DNA from: Weimeria sp002480925 | GTDB lineage: Bacteria > Bacillota > Clostridia > Lachnospirales > Lachnospiraceae | Direction: 5' to 3' | Assembly (NCBI RefSeq): GCF_052064335.1 | Contig: NZ_JBQHVU010000019.1 | Location: 1 to 50,652 of the forward strand | DNA length: 50,652 bases | Shown here: positions 1 through 7,953 of the stretch, piece after piece | Numbering within the stretch: the first letter of the stretch is position 1 | Layout: each line of letters begins with the position of its first letter | Translations under genes and position numbers: made by a program | The notes under the pieces: generated by a model | What the model was told of the DNA's origin: nothing | What the model saw: only the letters and a program-made list of their open reading frames with translations | Databases searched by the model: none

Positions 1-52
1 ATATTTTTATCAGTTTCTGCTGACCATATAATATGGGGAATGGAAGTGGGAA

Positions 53-84
53 GAGGTGAGAGGTGCGAGGTGTGAGGTACGAGG
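53..84 (+). repeat. GAGGTNN heptad array A
   Basis: Four consecutive 7-mers GAGGTGA, GAGGTGC, GAGGTGT, GAGGTAC, then GAGG. It belongs to the same heptad family found at 186-217, 243-290, 24399-24454, 24564-25044, 36461-36473 and 36879-36933. Confidence 0.85.
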
Positions 85-185
85 GCTACTGTTCACACCC
101 CATTTTATCCCTAGGATTTCAGATCATCATAACCATATTTTTATCAGTTTCTGCTGGCCATATAATATGGGAATGGAAGTGGGAA

Positions 186-217
186 GAGGTGCGAGGTGTG
201 AGGTGTGGGGTACGAGG
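186..217 (+). repeat. GAGGTNN heptad array B
   Basis: Copy of array A inside the second half of the 1-245 duplication: GAGGTGC, GAGGTGT, GAGGTGT, GGGGTAC, then GAGG. The 7-mers differ in order and in the last two bases from array A, so the array has diverged faster than its flanks. Confidence 0.85.
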
Positions 218-242
218 GCTACTGTTCACACCCCATTTTATC

Positions 243-290
243 CCTCGCCCCTCAGACCTCTAACCTCTCACCTCTAACCTCAGACCTCCC
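243..290 (-). repeat. Inverted heptad array C next to the aspartate-family promoter
   Basis: On the plus strand this reads CCTCAGA, CCTCTAA, CCTCTCA, CCTCTAA, CCTCAGA, CCTCCCC, preceded by CCCTCGC. It is the reverse complement of the GAGGTNN family, so arrays A and B can pair with C. It ends 2 bp before the TTGACG box at 293, so it directly abuts the promoter of the ACT-hom-lysC unit. Confidence 0.8.
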
Positions 291-292
291 CC

Positions 293-321
293 TTGACGTA
301 GGCCGGCAATTGTGATAGAGT
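293..321 (+). promoter_or_regulatory. Putative sigma-A promoter of the ACT-hom-lysC unit
   Basis: TTGACG at 293-298, a 17-bp spacer, and TAGAGT at 316-321 preceded by TGA (extended -10 form). The predicted start near 328 gives a leader of about 45 nt to the ATG at 374. CAATTG occurs twice nearby (307 and 335 regions) and could form a small stem. The call is by consensus only. Confidence 0.5.
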
Positions 322-373
322 ATTCCCGGCAAAGACAATTGTATTTCATGGAAAGACAGGTCAGGGAGGTTTG

Positions 374-823
374 ATGACCGAGGAAAACTACTACGTCCTG
401 AAGGAAAAGGCAGTTCCGGAGGTACTTTTAAGGGTTGAGAAGGCCAAGAGGCTTTTGGAATCCGGCAAATGTCTTTCTGCATCAGATGCAGCGGAAAAGG
501 CCGGCATCTCCAGGTCGAGCTTTTACAAGTATAAGGATGAGATATTTAAGTACAGTAAGAGACGGCGGGGAAGAAGGCTCACGGTCATAATCAGGACTCT
601 TGATGAGCCGGGGATCCTTTCAAGGATCCTTGCGATAATCGCTGATCTCGGGGCCAATATACTTACCATCCATCAGGCGGTCCCGGTAAACGGAGTTGCG
701 GCGATCACGCTTTCTATAGATATTCCGATGAAAATGGATATTTCCGTGATTACTGAGAGGATTGAGAAAACAGCCGGTGTTTCCTATGCGAAGATACTTG
801 CTGAGGAGCCGGCCCAGGACTGA
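374..823 (+). CDS. ACT domain-containing protein (PheB/UPF0735-like)
   Basis: This 149-residue protein has two parts. Residues 1-60 form a helical, HTH-like segment (ASDAAEKAGISRSSFYKYKD), followed by a basic linker (KRRRGRR). Residues about 68-145 form an ACT domain with the typical opening LTVIIRTLDEPGILSRIL and ANILTIHQAVP. The family includes Bacillus PheB, a small ACT protein encoded beside aromatic or threonine biosynthesis genes; ACT domains bind amino acids and adjust enzyme or regulator activity. ATG 374 is chosen over the TTG at 371 because GGAGG (365-369) is too close to 371. It lies 55 nt upstream of hom and is probably cotranscribed, so a role in sensing an aspartate-family amino acid is inferred, not shown. 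Confidence 0.8.
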   Translation: MTEENYYVLKEKAVPEVLLRVEKAKRLLESGKCLSASDAAEKAGISRSSFYKYKDEIFKYSKRRRGRRLTVIIRTLDEPGILSRILAIIADLGANILTIHQAVPVNGVAAITLSIDIPMKMDISVITERIEKTAGVSYAKILAEEPAQD

Positions 824-878
824 TGATCCAAAGAAACAGGTTTTGCTTACACTTGGTTGTAGAAAGAAAGGATGACAG

Positions 879-2078
879 ATGAAAGCAGCTATAATGGGTT
901 TTGGAACCATTGGAAGCGGCGTCGCGAAGACACTTGAGGTTAATCGCGATATTATTGCAGAAAGAGTCGGAGAGCCTATCGAACTGGCTAAGGTTCTTGA
1001 TATCCGCGATTTTGAGGGCGAAAAGATAGCGCCTCTTATCGTTCATGATTATATGGATATAGTAAATGATCCACAGATCCGTATCGTTGTCGAGACAATG
1101 GGCGGAGTAGAGCCGGCATATACATTTGTAAAGGCAATGCTTATGGCAGGTAAGCATGTGACTACATCAAACAAGGCCCTGGTGGCTGATAAGGGAGCAG
1201 AGCTTATAGAGATAGCAAGAGAGCATAATGTAAACTTCATGTTCGAGGCATCTGTAGGCGGCGGTATCCCTATTATAAGGACTATAAACTCCTGCCTGAC
1301 AGGAGACGTGGTCGAGTATATGGCCGGGATCGTAAATGGAACGACCAACTATATGATGACAGAGATGACTGAAAAGGGAGCCGATTTCGATGAGGTTCTG
1401 GCGATGGCTCAGGAGAAGGGCTATGCCGAGAAGGATCCTACAGCTGATATAGAGGGCTACGATGCCTGCAGGAAGATAGCAATCCTTACATCTCTTGTAG
1501 CCGGAGCTCAGGTGGATTACAAGGATATTCCTACAGAGGGCATAACCTCTATCACAAAGGAAGATATGAAATACGCTTCAGCTCTTGGGCGCAAGATAAA
1601 GCTGCTTGCGACAAGCACAGAGTCAGGAGACAGTTATGCCTGCCGTGTGGCGCCTTTCCTTCTTGCACCGGATAGTCCGCTTTACAGCGTGGACGGAGTT
1701 TTCAATGCAGTGCTTGTCCATGGAAATATATTAGGAGACGGAATGTTCTACGGCTCAGGAGCCGGATCGCTTCCTACGGCATCGGCTGTGGTATCTGATA
1801 TGGTAGAGATAGCTAAGAACATAGATCATAATATCCCTCTTGAGTGGAAGCAAGAGAAGCTTGTTCTTGCTGATCCAGGGGATGATGAATATCGCTTCTT
1901 CGTCCGTACCATGGACGATCAGGGAGTGATCGAGGCAGCATTCGGAGAGGTCAGCTATATAGACAGCGATTTCGTACCGGGAGAGGTTGGCTTCGTAACG
2001 AAGAAGATAAAGCAGGCTGATTTTGACAGGGCAAGAAAGAATCTGCCGGGCTTTGTTAATAGTATTAGATTTGCATAG
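879..2078 (+). CDS. hom: Homoserine dehydrogenase
   Basis: It reduces aspartate semialdehyde to homoserine with NAD(P)H, the branch point to threonine and methionine. Visible are the N-terminal Rossmann motif GFGTIGSGVA (residues 7-16), the substrate segment GGGIPIIRTI...NGTTNYM, and the family signature AQEKGYAEKDPTADIEGYD followed by CRK. At 399 residues it is shorter than common ACT-tailed forms (about 430). The last 65 residues (from RFFVRTMDDQG) look like a shortened ACT domain, so feedback control may be weak or supplied by the separate ACT protein upstream. The RBS is AAAGGA before ATG 879. The aspartate kinase gene follows after 8 nt, forming an operon. Confidence 0.96.
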   Translation: MKAAIMGFGTIGSGVAKTLEVNRDIIAERVGEPIELAKVLDIRDFEGEKIAPLIVHDYMDIVNDPQIRIVVETMGGVEPAYTFVKAMLMAGKHVTTSNKALVADKGAELIEIAREHNVNFMFEASVGGGIPIIRTINSCLTGDVVEYMAGIVNGTTNYMMTEMTEKGADFDEVLAMAQEKGYAEKDPTADIEGYDACRKIAILTSLVAGAQVDYKDIPTEGITSITKEDMKYASALGRKIKLLATSTESGDSYACRVAPFLLAPDSPLYSVDGVFNAVLVHGNILGDGMFYGSGAGSLPTASAVVSDMVEIAKNIDHNIPLEWKQEKLVLADPGDDEYRFFVRTMDDQGVIEAAFGEVSYIDSDFVPGEVGFVTKKIKQADFDRARKNLPGFVNSIRFA

Positions 2079-2086
2079 GAGACACA

Positions 2087-3301
2087 ATGTTAATAGTCAA
2101 GAAGTTTGGTGGTACTTCGGTAGCGAACAAGGAGAGGATTTTCAATGTTGCTTCGCGCTGTATCGAGGACTACAAAAAAGGAAACAAGGTAGTGGTGGTG
2201 CTCTCTGCAATGGGAGATACCACGGATGATCTGATCGCAATGGCAAAGGATATAAATCCGGATCCCCCAAAGAGAGAAATGGATGCGCTTCTTTCCACAG
2301 GAGAACAGGTGTCAGTTGCACTTATGGCAATGGCAATGGCTTCCCTTGGAGTTCCAGCAGTATCTTTAAATGCCTTTCAGGTAGCCATGCATACGACTCA
2401 TCATCATATGAATTCGAGGTTCAAGAAGGTAGATACAGACAGGATAAACGCAGAGCTTGATCAGGGAAAGGTCGTAATCGTGACCGGCTTCCAGGGGGTC
2501 AACAGATATGATGATGTAACAACACTTGGAAGAGGAGGCTCAGATACTACAGCAGTTGCCCTTGCTGCAGTCCTTGGAGCCGACGCCTGCGAGATCTATA
2601 CAGATGTCGACGGAGTATATACAGCAGATCCGCGCATAGTTCCGAATGCGAAAAAGCTCAAGGAGGTCTCCTATGATGAGATGCTTGAGCTTGCTACACT
2701 TGGAGCTCAGGTGCTGCATAACAGATCTGTAGAAATGGCAAAGAAGTATAACGTGCCTCTCGTGGTACGTTCAAGTCTTACAAAGGCAGAGGGTACTGTC
2801 GTTAAGGAGGTAACAAAAGTGGAAAGCATGCTGGTAAGCGGAGTTGCAGTAGATAAGGATGCAGACCGTATCGCTCTTATAGGATTAAAGAATGAGCCGG
2901 GTATCGCATTCAAGGTATTTGATCTTCTCGCAAAGAAGAATATAAATGTAGATATGATCCTCCAGTCTATCGGCCGTGAGGACACGAAGGATATTTCGTT
3001 TACTGTAGATGATTCACAGGCTAAGGAGGCTGTCGATCTGTTAAAGGAGAATCAGGACCGTCTGACCTTCCAGAAGCTTGTTGAGGAGGAAAACGTTGCC
3101 AAGCTTTCTATAGTAGGAGCAGGAATGCAGTCCAATGCAGGGGTTGCGGCAAAGATGTTCGAGGCGCTCTATGACGTTGGAGTAAACATCCGTATGATCT
3201 CTACCTCAGAGATCAGGATCACAGTTCTTATAGATATCGATGATGTGAAGGTTGCTATGAGAGCAGTTCACGATAAGTTTATCGATGATGACAATAACTG
3301 A
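2087..3301 (+). CDS. lysC: Aspartate kinase
   Basis: It phosphorylates aspartate, the first step toward lysine, threonine and methionine. The 404-residue length fits monofunctional aspartokinases. Seen are the N-terminal KKFGGTSVA motif (residues 5-13), the catalytic-domain segments LGRGGSDTTAVALA and EIYTDVDGVYTADPR, and two C-terminal ACT repeats (from GLKNEPGIAFKVFDLL and from LSIVGAGMQSNAGVAAKMF) expected to bind lysine and/or threonine. The RBS AGGAG lies before ATG 2087. It ends the unit that starts with the ACT protein; a good terminator follows. Fused or separate ACT domains in three consecutive genes suggest close amino acid feedback, which is an inference. Confidence 0.97.
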   Translation: MLIVKKFGGTSVANKERIFNVASRCIEDYKKGNKVVVVLSAMGDTTDDLIAMAKDINPDPPKREMDALLSTGEQVSVALMAMAMASLGVPAVSLNAFQVAMHTTHHHMNSRFKKVDTDRINAELDQGKVVIVTGFQGVNRYDDVTTLGRGGSDTTAVALAAVLGADACEIYTDVDGVYTADPRIVPNAKKLKEVSYDEMLELATLGAQVLHNRSVEMAKKYNVPLVVRSSLTKAEGTVVKEVTKVESMLVSGVAVDKDADRIALIGLKNEPGIAFKVFDLLAKKNINVDMILQSIGREDTKDISFTVDDSQAKEAVDLLKENQDRLTFQKLVEEENVAKLSIVGAGMQSNAGVAAKMFEALYDVGVNIRMISTSEIRITVLIDIDDVKVAMRAVHDKFIDDDNN

Positions 3302-3340
3302 TCATTGCTGGTTCAATACTGTTTCAATGTAAATTAGAAA

Positions 3341-3368
3341 ATCGGGACCTTTGGTCCTGATTTTTTTG
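3341..3368 (+). terminator. Rho-independent terminator after aspartate kinase
   Basis: ATCGGGACC, loop TTT, GGTCCTGAT, then seven T. This is a 9-bp stem with one G-T pair, 40 nt after the lysC stop. Confidence 0.9.
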
Positions 3369-3517
3369 TAATAATTACCCGAACCGTTAAGAAGTGTTTA
3401 TGAATGGTTTTAATGCTGTTAAAAAAAGACAAAAATATATTGAACGTATATACGTGTAATAGTAATTTTTCACAAAAATGAAGTCTCGAAATTGTTCAAA
3501 ATATACAAAAATTTCAT

Positions 3518-3546
3518 TTGACTTTATTTTTTCGTTGTATTAAAAT
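3518..3546 (+). promoter_or_regulatory. Promoter of the ATP synthase operon
   Basis: TTGACT (3518-3523), an exact 17-bp spacer, then TAAAAT (3541-3546). It sits in a very AT-rich stretch (3370-3560) between the lysC terminator and atpB, which holds no ORF. The leader to the TTG start at 3587 is about 35 nt. Confidence 0.75.
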
Positions 3547-3586
3547 TCGTTCGGAATTGAGAGTATGTGAAAGGAAGTGAGCGCTT

Positions 3587-4273
3587 TTGAATACGCTTGT
3601 TACTTCGCTGAAGGAAGACCTTAATGTAAGGACGGTCTTTAAGATACCTCTGTTCGGAGGTATTCCAGTTTATGAATCTGTGGTACTCACATGGATCATA
3701 ATGGCGGCAGTCCTTGTCATATGTCTTCTGCTCACGAGGAACTTAAGCGTGGAACACCCGAGAAAGAGACAGCTGCTGCTTGAGAGCGGCGTCGAGAAGC
3801 TGTTTGACTTCTTCGGAGAGACAATCGGAGAGAAGGGAAAGCGGTATGTCCCTTACCTGCTGTCGGTTCTTATATACATAGCTATATCGAACCTGATCGG
3901 CATAATAGGGTTCAAACCGCCTACAAAGGACATGAATGTCACGATCGCCCTTTCCCTTATGAGCATTATCCTGATAGAGGCGAGCGGGGTTGTCGAAAAG
4001 GGACCAAAGAGGTTCCTTCACAGCTTCGCAGAGCCTATGCCGGTGATTACGCCTATAAATATCCTGGAGATATTTATCAGGCCACTGTCACTGTGTATGC
4101 GACTTTTCGGAAATGTGCTCGGATCCTTTGTTATAATGGAGCTTTTAAAGCTTGTGGTCCCGGTAGTGGTCCCGGCGCTTGCTTCGTTGTACTTTGATAT
4201 CTTCGATGGCCTGATCCAGGCTTATGTATTTGTATTTCTTACATCTCTGTTTATCAGAGAATCTGTTGAATGA
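3587..4273 (+). CDS. atpB: F0F1 ATP synthase subunit a
   Basis: Membrane stator subunit with the ion half-channels. The 228-residue protein is polytopic and carries the family's conserved arginine helix (PLSLCMRLFGNVLGSFVIME) and the C-terminal segment DGLIQAYVFVFLTSLFI. The start is a TTG at 3587, preceded by GGAAG at 3573-3577; no ATG fits better. First gene of the canonical order atpB-E-F-H-A-G-D-C. No atpI is visible upstream. Confidence 0.95.
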   Translation: MNTLVTSLKEDLNVRTVFKIPLFGGIPVYESVVLTWIIMAAVLVICLLLTRNLSVEHPRKRQLLLESGVEKLFDFFGETIGEKGKRYVPYLLSVLIYIAISNLIGIIGFKPPTKDMNVTIALSLMSIILIEASGVVEKGPKRFLHSFAEPMPVITPINILEIFIRPLSLCMRLFGNVLGSFVIMELLKLVVPVVVPALASLYFDIFDGLIQAYVFVFLTSLFIRESVE

Positions 4274-4291
4274 TTTTAGGAGGAAAATAAA

Positions 4292-4522
4292 ATGACAGCA
4301 TCATTATTCGTAGCAATCGGAGCCGGAATCGCAGTTCTTACAGGTATCGGCGCAGGACTTGGAATCGGTAAGGCAACAGCAAGTGCAGTTGATGCGATAG
4401 CAAGACAGCCGGAGGCAAGCGGAAAGATCCAGAGCTCACTTCTCTTAGGATGCGCTCTTGCAGAGGCAACAGCTATTTACGGATTCGTTATCTCACTGCT
4501 TATAATCCTGTTCCTGAAATAA
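4292..4522 (+). CDS. atpE: F0F1 ATP synthase subunit c
   Basis: Proteolipid ring subunit, 76 residues, two hydrophobic helices joined by the polar loop ARQPEASGKI. The ion-binding carboxylate is Glu58 in GCALAEATAIYG. Compared with the well-known Na+-binding c subunits (Gln in helix 1; Glu-Ser in helix 2), the helix-1 position reads GIG (Ile25) rather than GQG, and the residue after Glu58 is Ala59 rather than Ser. The sequence therefore favours H+ over Na+ coupling, although Thr60 and Tyr63 are kept. A strong RBS (TAGGAGGAAA) suits the high copy number needed. Confidence 0.97.
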   Translation: MTASLFVAIGAGIAVLTGIGAGLGIGKATASAVDAIARQPEASGKIQSSLLLGCALAEATAIYGFVISLLIILFLK

Positions 4523-4534
4523 TAGGAGGCGCCT

Positions 4535-4990
4535 ATGCTTTCGATCAATTTCTTTAACATCCTGTTTACGATAGTAAACGTACTGATCATATACTGGATC
4601 CTTGACAAGTTCCTTTTCAAGCGTGTGATGAAGGTCATAAGCGAGAGAAAGGACGACATAAAGGAAAAGTATGATGAGGCAGAACGCCGCGAGCAGGATG
4701 CTGAAAAAGAAAAAAAGAAATACATGCAAAAGCAGGATGCAGCAGAACAAGAAGCGGCTAAGATCATAAGAGAGGCCCGCCTTGAGGCAGATAAGATCCA
4801 TGACAGGAGGATAAAGGAGGCCTCAGTCGAGGCAGACCATATCAGAGATAAGGCAAGAATAGACGCTAAGGATATCAAGGAGAGAAATCTCGCTGAGAGC
4901 CGTGAGGCCATAAGCGCTCTTGCCATGATGGCTGCTAAGAGGATCCTGGAGAACGGCGGTGAGAGCGATGCAGCAGGAAAGAATTCGTAA
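4535..4990 (+). CDS. atpF: F0F1 ATP synthase subunit b
   Basis: Peripheral stalk subunit, 151 residues. A single N-terminal membrane helix (about residues 8-25) is followed by a long charged coiled coil rich in Lys, Glu and Ala (YDEAERREQDAEKEKKKYMQ onward), the usual architecture. AGGAGG lies just before ATG 4535. Its 3' end overlaps the start of atpH, implying translational coupling of stalk subunits b and delta. Confidence 0.93.
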   Translation: MLSINFFNILFTIVNVLIIYWILDKFLFKRVMKVISERKDDIKEKYDEAERREQDAEKEKKKYMQKQDAAEQEAAKIIREARLEADKIHDRRIKEASVEADHIRDKARIDAKDIKERNLAESREAISALAMMAAKRILENGGESDAAGKNS

Positions 4991-5492
4991 TAATGCTATT
5001 GTCCTTTCACAGCTTTCGATCGACAAGGAAGAGATCCTTGAATATCTGCGCGAGACTGATTCACTGAATGAGTATCAGAGCTTTATGAAAAGCCCGGTGA
5101 TTCCAAGCAGGGTTAAGGAGGATGTCGAGAGACAGATCTCAAAGAAGGCAGGCCGTTCAAAGCTATTTACGGACTTTCTTATAGTAATGATAAGAAATCA
5201 TAATGAAGGCCTACTTGCGGATATTATCCGTGAATACATACGGATAGAGGATCAGAAGGCTGGTTTTCTTGATGCCGAGCTTTGCTATGCAAAAGAAGAG
5301 GATATTGTCTCAGGTGAGAAAAAGGCTAAGAAGGAGCTTATGGAGCTTTTCCCGGGAAAGCAGTTCCGTTTCTGCCTAATGCCTGATCCCTCACTAATAG
5401 GAGGCTATATCGTAAGATGTAATGGCTATGAGATAGACCACAGCTACAAAGGACAGTTGAAACAATTGGAAGATAGAATTAACGGGAGGTGA
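4968..5492 (+). CDS. atpH: F0F1 ATP synthase subunit delta
   Basis: Stalk subunit joining F1 to subunit b. Recognisable elements are the N-terminal helical domain (SFMKSPVIPSRVK; LFTDFLIVMIRNHNEGLL) and the C-terminal PDPSLIGGYIVRCNGYEIDHS, matching the delta consensus for the last third. ATG 4968 is preferred to GTG 4959, but both are possible: neither has a strong RBS, and both overlap atpF (23 or 32 nt). The protein would be 174 or 177 residues, normal for the family. Confidence 0.88.
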   Translation: MQQERIRNNAIVLSQLSIDKEEILEYLRETDSLNEYQSFMKSPVIPSRVKEDVERQISKKAGRSKLFTDFLIVMIRNHNEGLLADIIREYIRIEDQKAGFLDAELCYAKEEDIVSGEKKAKKELMELFPGKQFRFCLMPDPSLIGGYIVRCNGYEIDHSYKGQLKQLEDRINGR

Positions 5493-5497
5493 AGATC

Positions 5498-7003
5498 ATG
5501 GCAGCAATCAGCGCTACCGATATTATCTCCATCATCAAGAGTGAAATAGAGAATTTTGATGCTGATTTCCAGGCTAAGGAGACAGGGTCTGTCATAAGTG
5601 TCGGAGACGGAATAGCCAGGATATATGGTATCGATCATGCCCAGTATGGTGAGATAGTGGTCTTTGATAACGGTGTCAAGGCGATGGTCCTTGATATCAA
5701 GGAACACGAGATCGGCGTGATCCTGTTCGGACGCGACAGCGGCATCCATGAGGGAAGCCGGGTGGCTCGTACAGGCAAGAGAGCCGGAATCCCTACTGGA
5801 GACGCGTTTCTTGGAAGGGTTATAAATGCCCTTGGAGAACCTATTGACGGAGAGGGAGAGATAAAGGAGGACGAATACCGTCCGATCGAGCATGAGGCTC
5901 CTGGTATCATAGACAGAAAGTCTGTTGACACTCCACTTGAGACAGGAATCCTCTCGATCGACTCCATGTTTCCAATAGGACGTGGACAGCGTGAGCTTAT
6001 AATCGGAGACAGACAGACAGGAAAGACCTCGATCGCTACTGACACTATGATCAACCAGAAGGGCAAAGGGGTCATCTGTATCTATGCAGCAATAGGTCAG
6101 AAGGCATCTACGATCGCAAGAGTTGTAAACAACTTAAGAAAATGTGACGCGATGGATTATACCGTTGTCGTTGCCGCTACAGCGTCTGATCCTGTTGCCT
6201 GCCAGTACATAGCTCCTTATGCAGCCACCTCTATGGCAGAGCATTTCATGGATCAGGGAAAGGACGTGCTGATCATCTATGATGATCTTTCCAAGCACGC
6301 AGTTGCCTACCGTGCAATCTCGCTTCTCTTAGGCAGGTCTCCGGGACGTGAGGCTTATCCGGGAGATGTCTTCTATCTTCATTCAAGACTTCTCGAGAGA
6401 TGTGCAAAGCTTTCAGACGAAAAGGGAGGCGGATCCATAACGGCCCTTCCTATAATAGAGACTCAGGACGGCGATGTATCGGCATATATTCCTACAAATG
6501 TCATTTCGATCACAGATGGACAGATCTTCCTCGAGACCAGGCTCTTCTTTGAGGGCCAGCGTCCTGCGGTAAATGTAGGACTTTCGGTATCCCGTGTCGG
6601 CGGAGCCGCTCAGACAAAGGCCATGAAGAAGGCCAGTGGTACCATAAGAATCGATCTTGCGCAGTACAGGGAGCTTGAGGTATTCACCCAGTTCTCATCA
6701 GACCTTGATGACAACACCAAGGCACAGCTGGCTCATGGTAATGCACTTATGGAGCTTTTAAAGCAGCCTCTAAATCATCCTCTTTCAATGGCGGATGAGG
6801 TCATCACATTAGTGCTTGCTCAGGAGAAGTTCTTCGATGATGTCGAAAAGAAGGATGTCAAGAAGCTGCAGCAGGATGTGATTTTTGCTGTAAGGGATAA
6901 TGCCGCTGACGCCTACAATACTCTTGCTGAAAAGAAAGAGCTTACCGATGATATAAGGAAGCGGATAATTGATGCCGCAAACGCATATAAAGCATCGAGG
7001 TGA
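5498..7003 (+). CDS. atpA: F0F1 ATP synthase subunit alpha
   Basis: Regulatory nucleotide-binding subunit of F1. The Walker A motif is GDRQTGKTS, and the alpha signature PAVNVGLSVSRVGGAAQ with DLAQYRELEVFTQF is present. ATG 5498 has GGAGG 8 nt upstream (5485-5489); the earlier GTG at 5489 overlaps that RBS and is rejected. The resulting 501 residues fit the usual length. Its RBS overlaps the atpH stop. Confidence 0.97.
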   Translation: MAAISATDIISIIKSEIENFDADFQAKETGSVISVGDGIARIYGIDHAQYGEIVVFDNGVKAMVLDIKEHEIGVILFGRDSGIHEGSRVARTGKRAGIPTGDAFLGRVINALGEPIDGEGEIKEDEYRPIEHEAPGIIDRKSVDTPLETGILSIDSMFPIGRGQRELIIGDRQTGKTSIATDTMINQKGKGVICIYAAIGQKASTIARVVNNLRKCDAMDYTVVVAATASDPVACQYIAPYAATSMAEHFMDQGKDVLIIYDDLSKHAVAYRAISLLLGRSPGREAYPGDVFYLHSRLLERCAKLSDEKGGGSITALPIIETQDGDVSAYIPTNVISITDGQIFLETRLFFEGQRPAVNVGLSVSRVGGAAQTKAMKKASGTIRIDLAQYRELEVFTQFSSDLDDNTKAQLAHGNALMELLKQPLNHPLSMADEVITLVLAQEKFFDDVEKKDVKKLQQDVIFAVRDNAADAYNTLAEKKELTDDIRKRIIDAANAYKASR

Positions 7004-7009
7004 TAGCTG

Positions 7010-7909
7010 ATGCCTTCAACCAAGGAAATCAAGGAGAGGATATCAAGCGTGCGTGATACATTAAAGATCACCAACGCCATGTATCTGATCTCCTCATCAA
7101 AGCTGAAAAAGGCTAAAAAATCGCTGGCTGATACAGAGCCCTTCTTCTATTCTCTTCAGAGTGCGGTTACACGAATGCTTCGTCACGCTCCGGATATGAA
7201 GAGTCCGTTCTTCTATGATAATGAAGATAAGGATGATACAGACAAGAAGGCCGGTATTCTGGTCGTTACAGCAGATAAGGGACTGGCAGGAGCCTATAAT
7301 CACAATGTCATAAAGATCATGGACCAGGAGCTTTTGAAGTACAAGGATTCAAGGGTATACTGCATGGGACAGATCGGAGAACATTATCTCGAGTCCCGTG
7401 GAGTCGAGATCGACAAAGAATTCAACTATGTCGTGCAGGATCCTAATCTTTCAAGAGCCAGAAGGATAACAGAGCAGCTCGTAGATGATTATCTTGAGCA
7501 CAGGGTAGATAAGATCATTATGATCTATACCAGAATGGAAAATGCTCTGACTGAGACAACTGAGGTCAGGCAGCTTCTTCCTCTGAGGAGGGAAAGCTTC
7601 ATCGATCCAAATGCGGCTCGTATCATGGCTGACGTTCCGGTAGAGACGATTAAATTCGTTCCGTCGCCGGAGGATGTGATGAGAAGGATAGCTCCTGAAT
7701 ACGTGACAGGCTTCGTATATGGAGCTTTAGTCGAGTCCTTCTGCTGCGAGCAGAATGCCAGAATGACAGCTATGCAGGCTGCTACTGATGCGGGCGATGA
7801 GATGCTTAAGTCACTAAGCACTGAGTATAACCGCGCCAGACAGGCAGCCATAACCCAGGAGATAACAGAGATAGTTGCAGGAGCAAGAGCCCAGGCTGAA
7901 AGCAGATAG
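7010..7909 (+). CDS. atpG: F0F1 ATP synthase subunit gamma
   Basis: Central rotor shaft, 299 residues. The conserved N-terminal helix (KEIKERISSVRDTLKITNAM) and C-terminal helix (ASTDAGDEMLKSL-like: ATDAGDEMLKSLSTEYNRAR, then QAAITQEITEIVAGA) form the coiled coil that enters the alpha-beta ring; the Rossmann-like middle starts at KAGILVVTADKGLAGAYN. It begins 6 nt after atpA. Standard gene order supports the call. Confidence 0.96.
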   Translation: MPSTKEIKERISSVRDTLKITNAMYLISSSKLKKAKKSLADTEPFFYSLQSAVTRMLRHAPDMKSPFFYDNEDKDDTDKKAGILVVTADKGLAGAYNHNVIKIMDQELLKYKDSRVYCMGQIGEHYLESRGVEIDKEFNYVVQDPNLSRARRITEQLVDDYLEHRVDKIIMIYTRMENALTETTEVRQLLPLRRESFIDPNAARIMADVPVETIKFVPSPEDVMRRIAPEYVTGFVYGALVESFCCEQNARMTAMQAATDAGDEMLKSLSTEYNRARQAAITQEITEIVAGARAQAESR

Positions 7910-7953
7910 CCCTTTGCCAGCACATGGATCTCTGATCCCTAAAGGAGAATAAC

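Larger units (their letters stand above)
1..245. repeat. Direct duplication of an intergenic segment (two copies, about 110 bp each)
   Basis: Positions 1-112 and 135-245 are near-identical: both run from an AT-rich start through a GGAAGTGGGAAGAGGTG stretch, a run of GAGGTNN 7-mers, and the block TACGAGGGCTACTGTTCACA followed by CCCCATTTTATCCCT. A 22-bp unrelated spacer separates them. No open frame of credible length is present and no coding is supported in 1-370. The first copy touches the window edge, so more copies may lie to the left. Confidence 0.85.
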
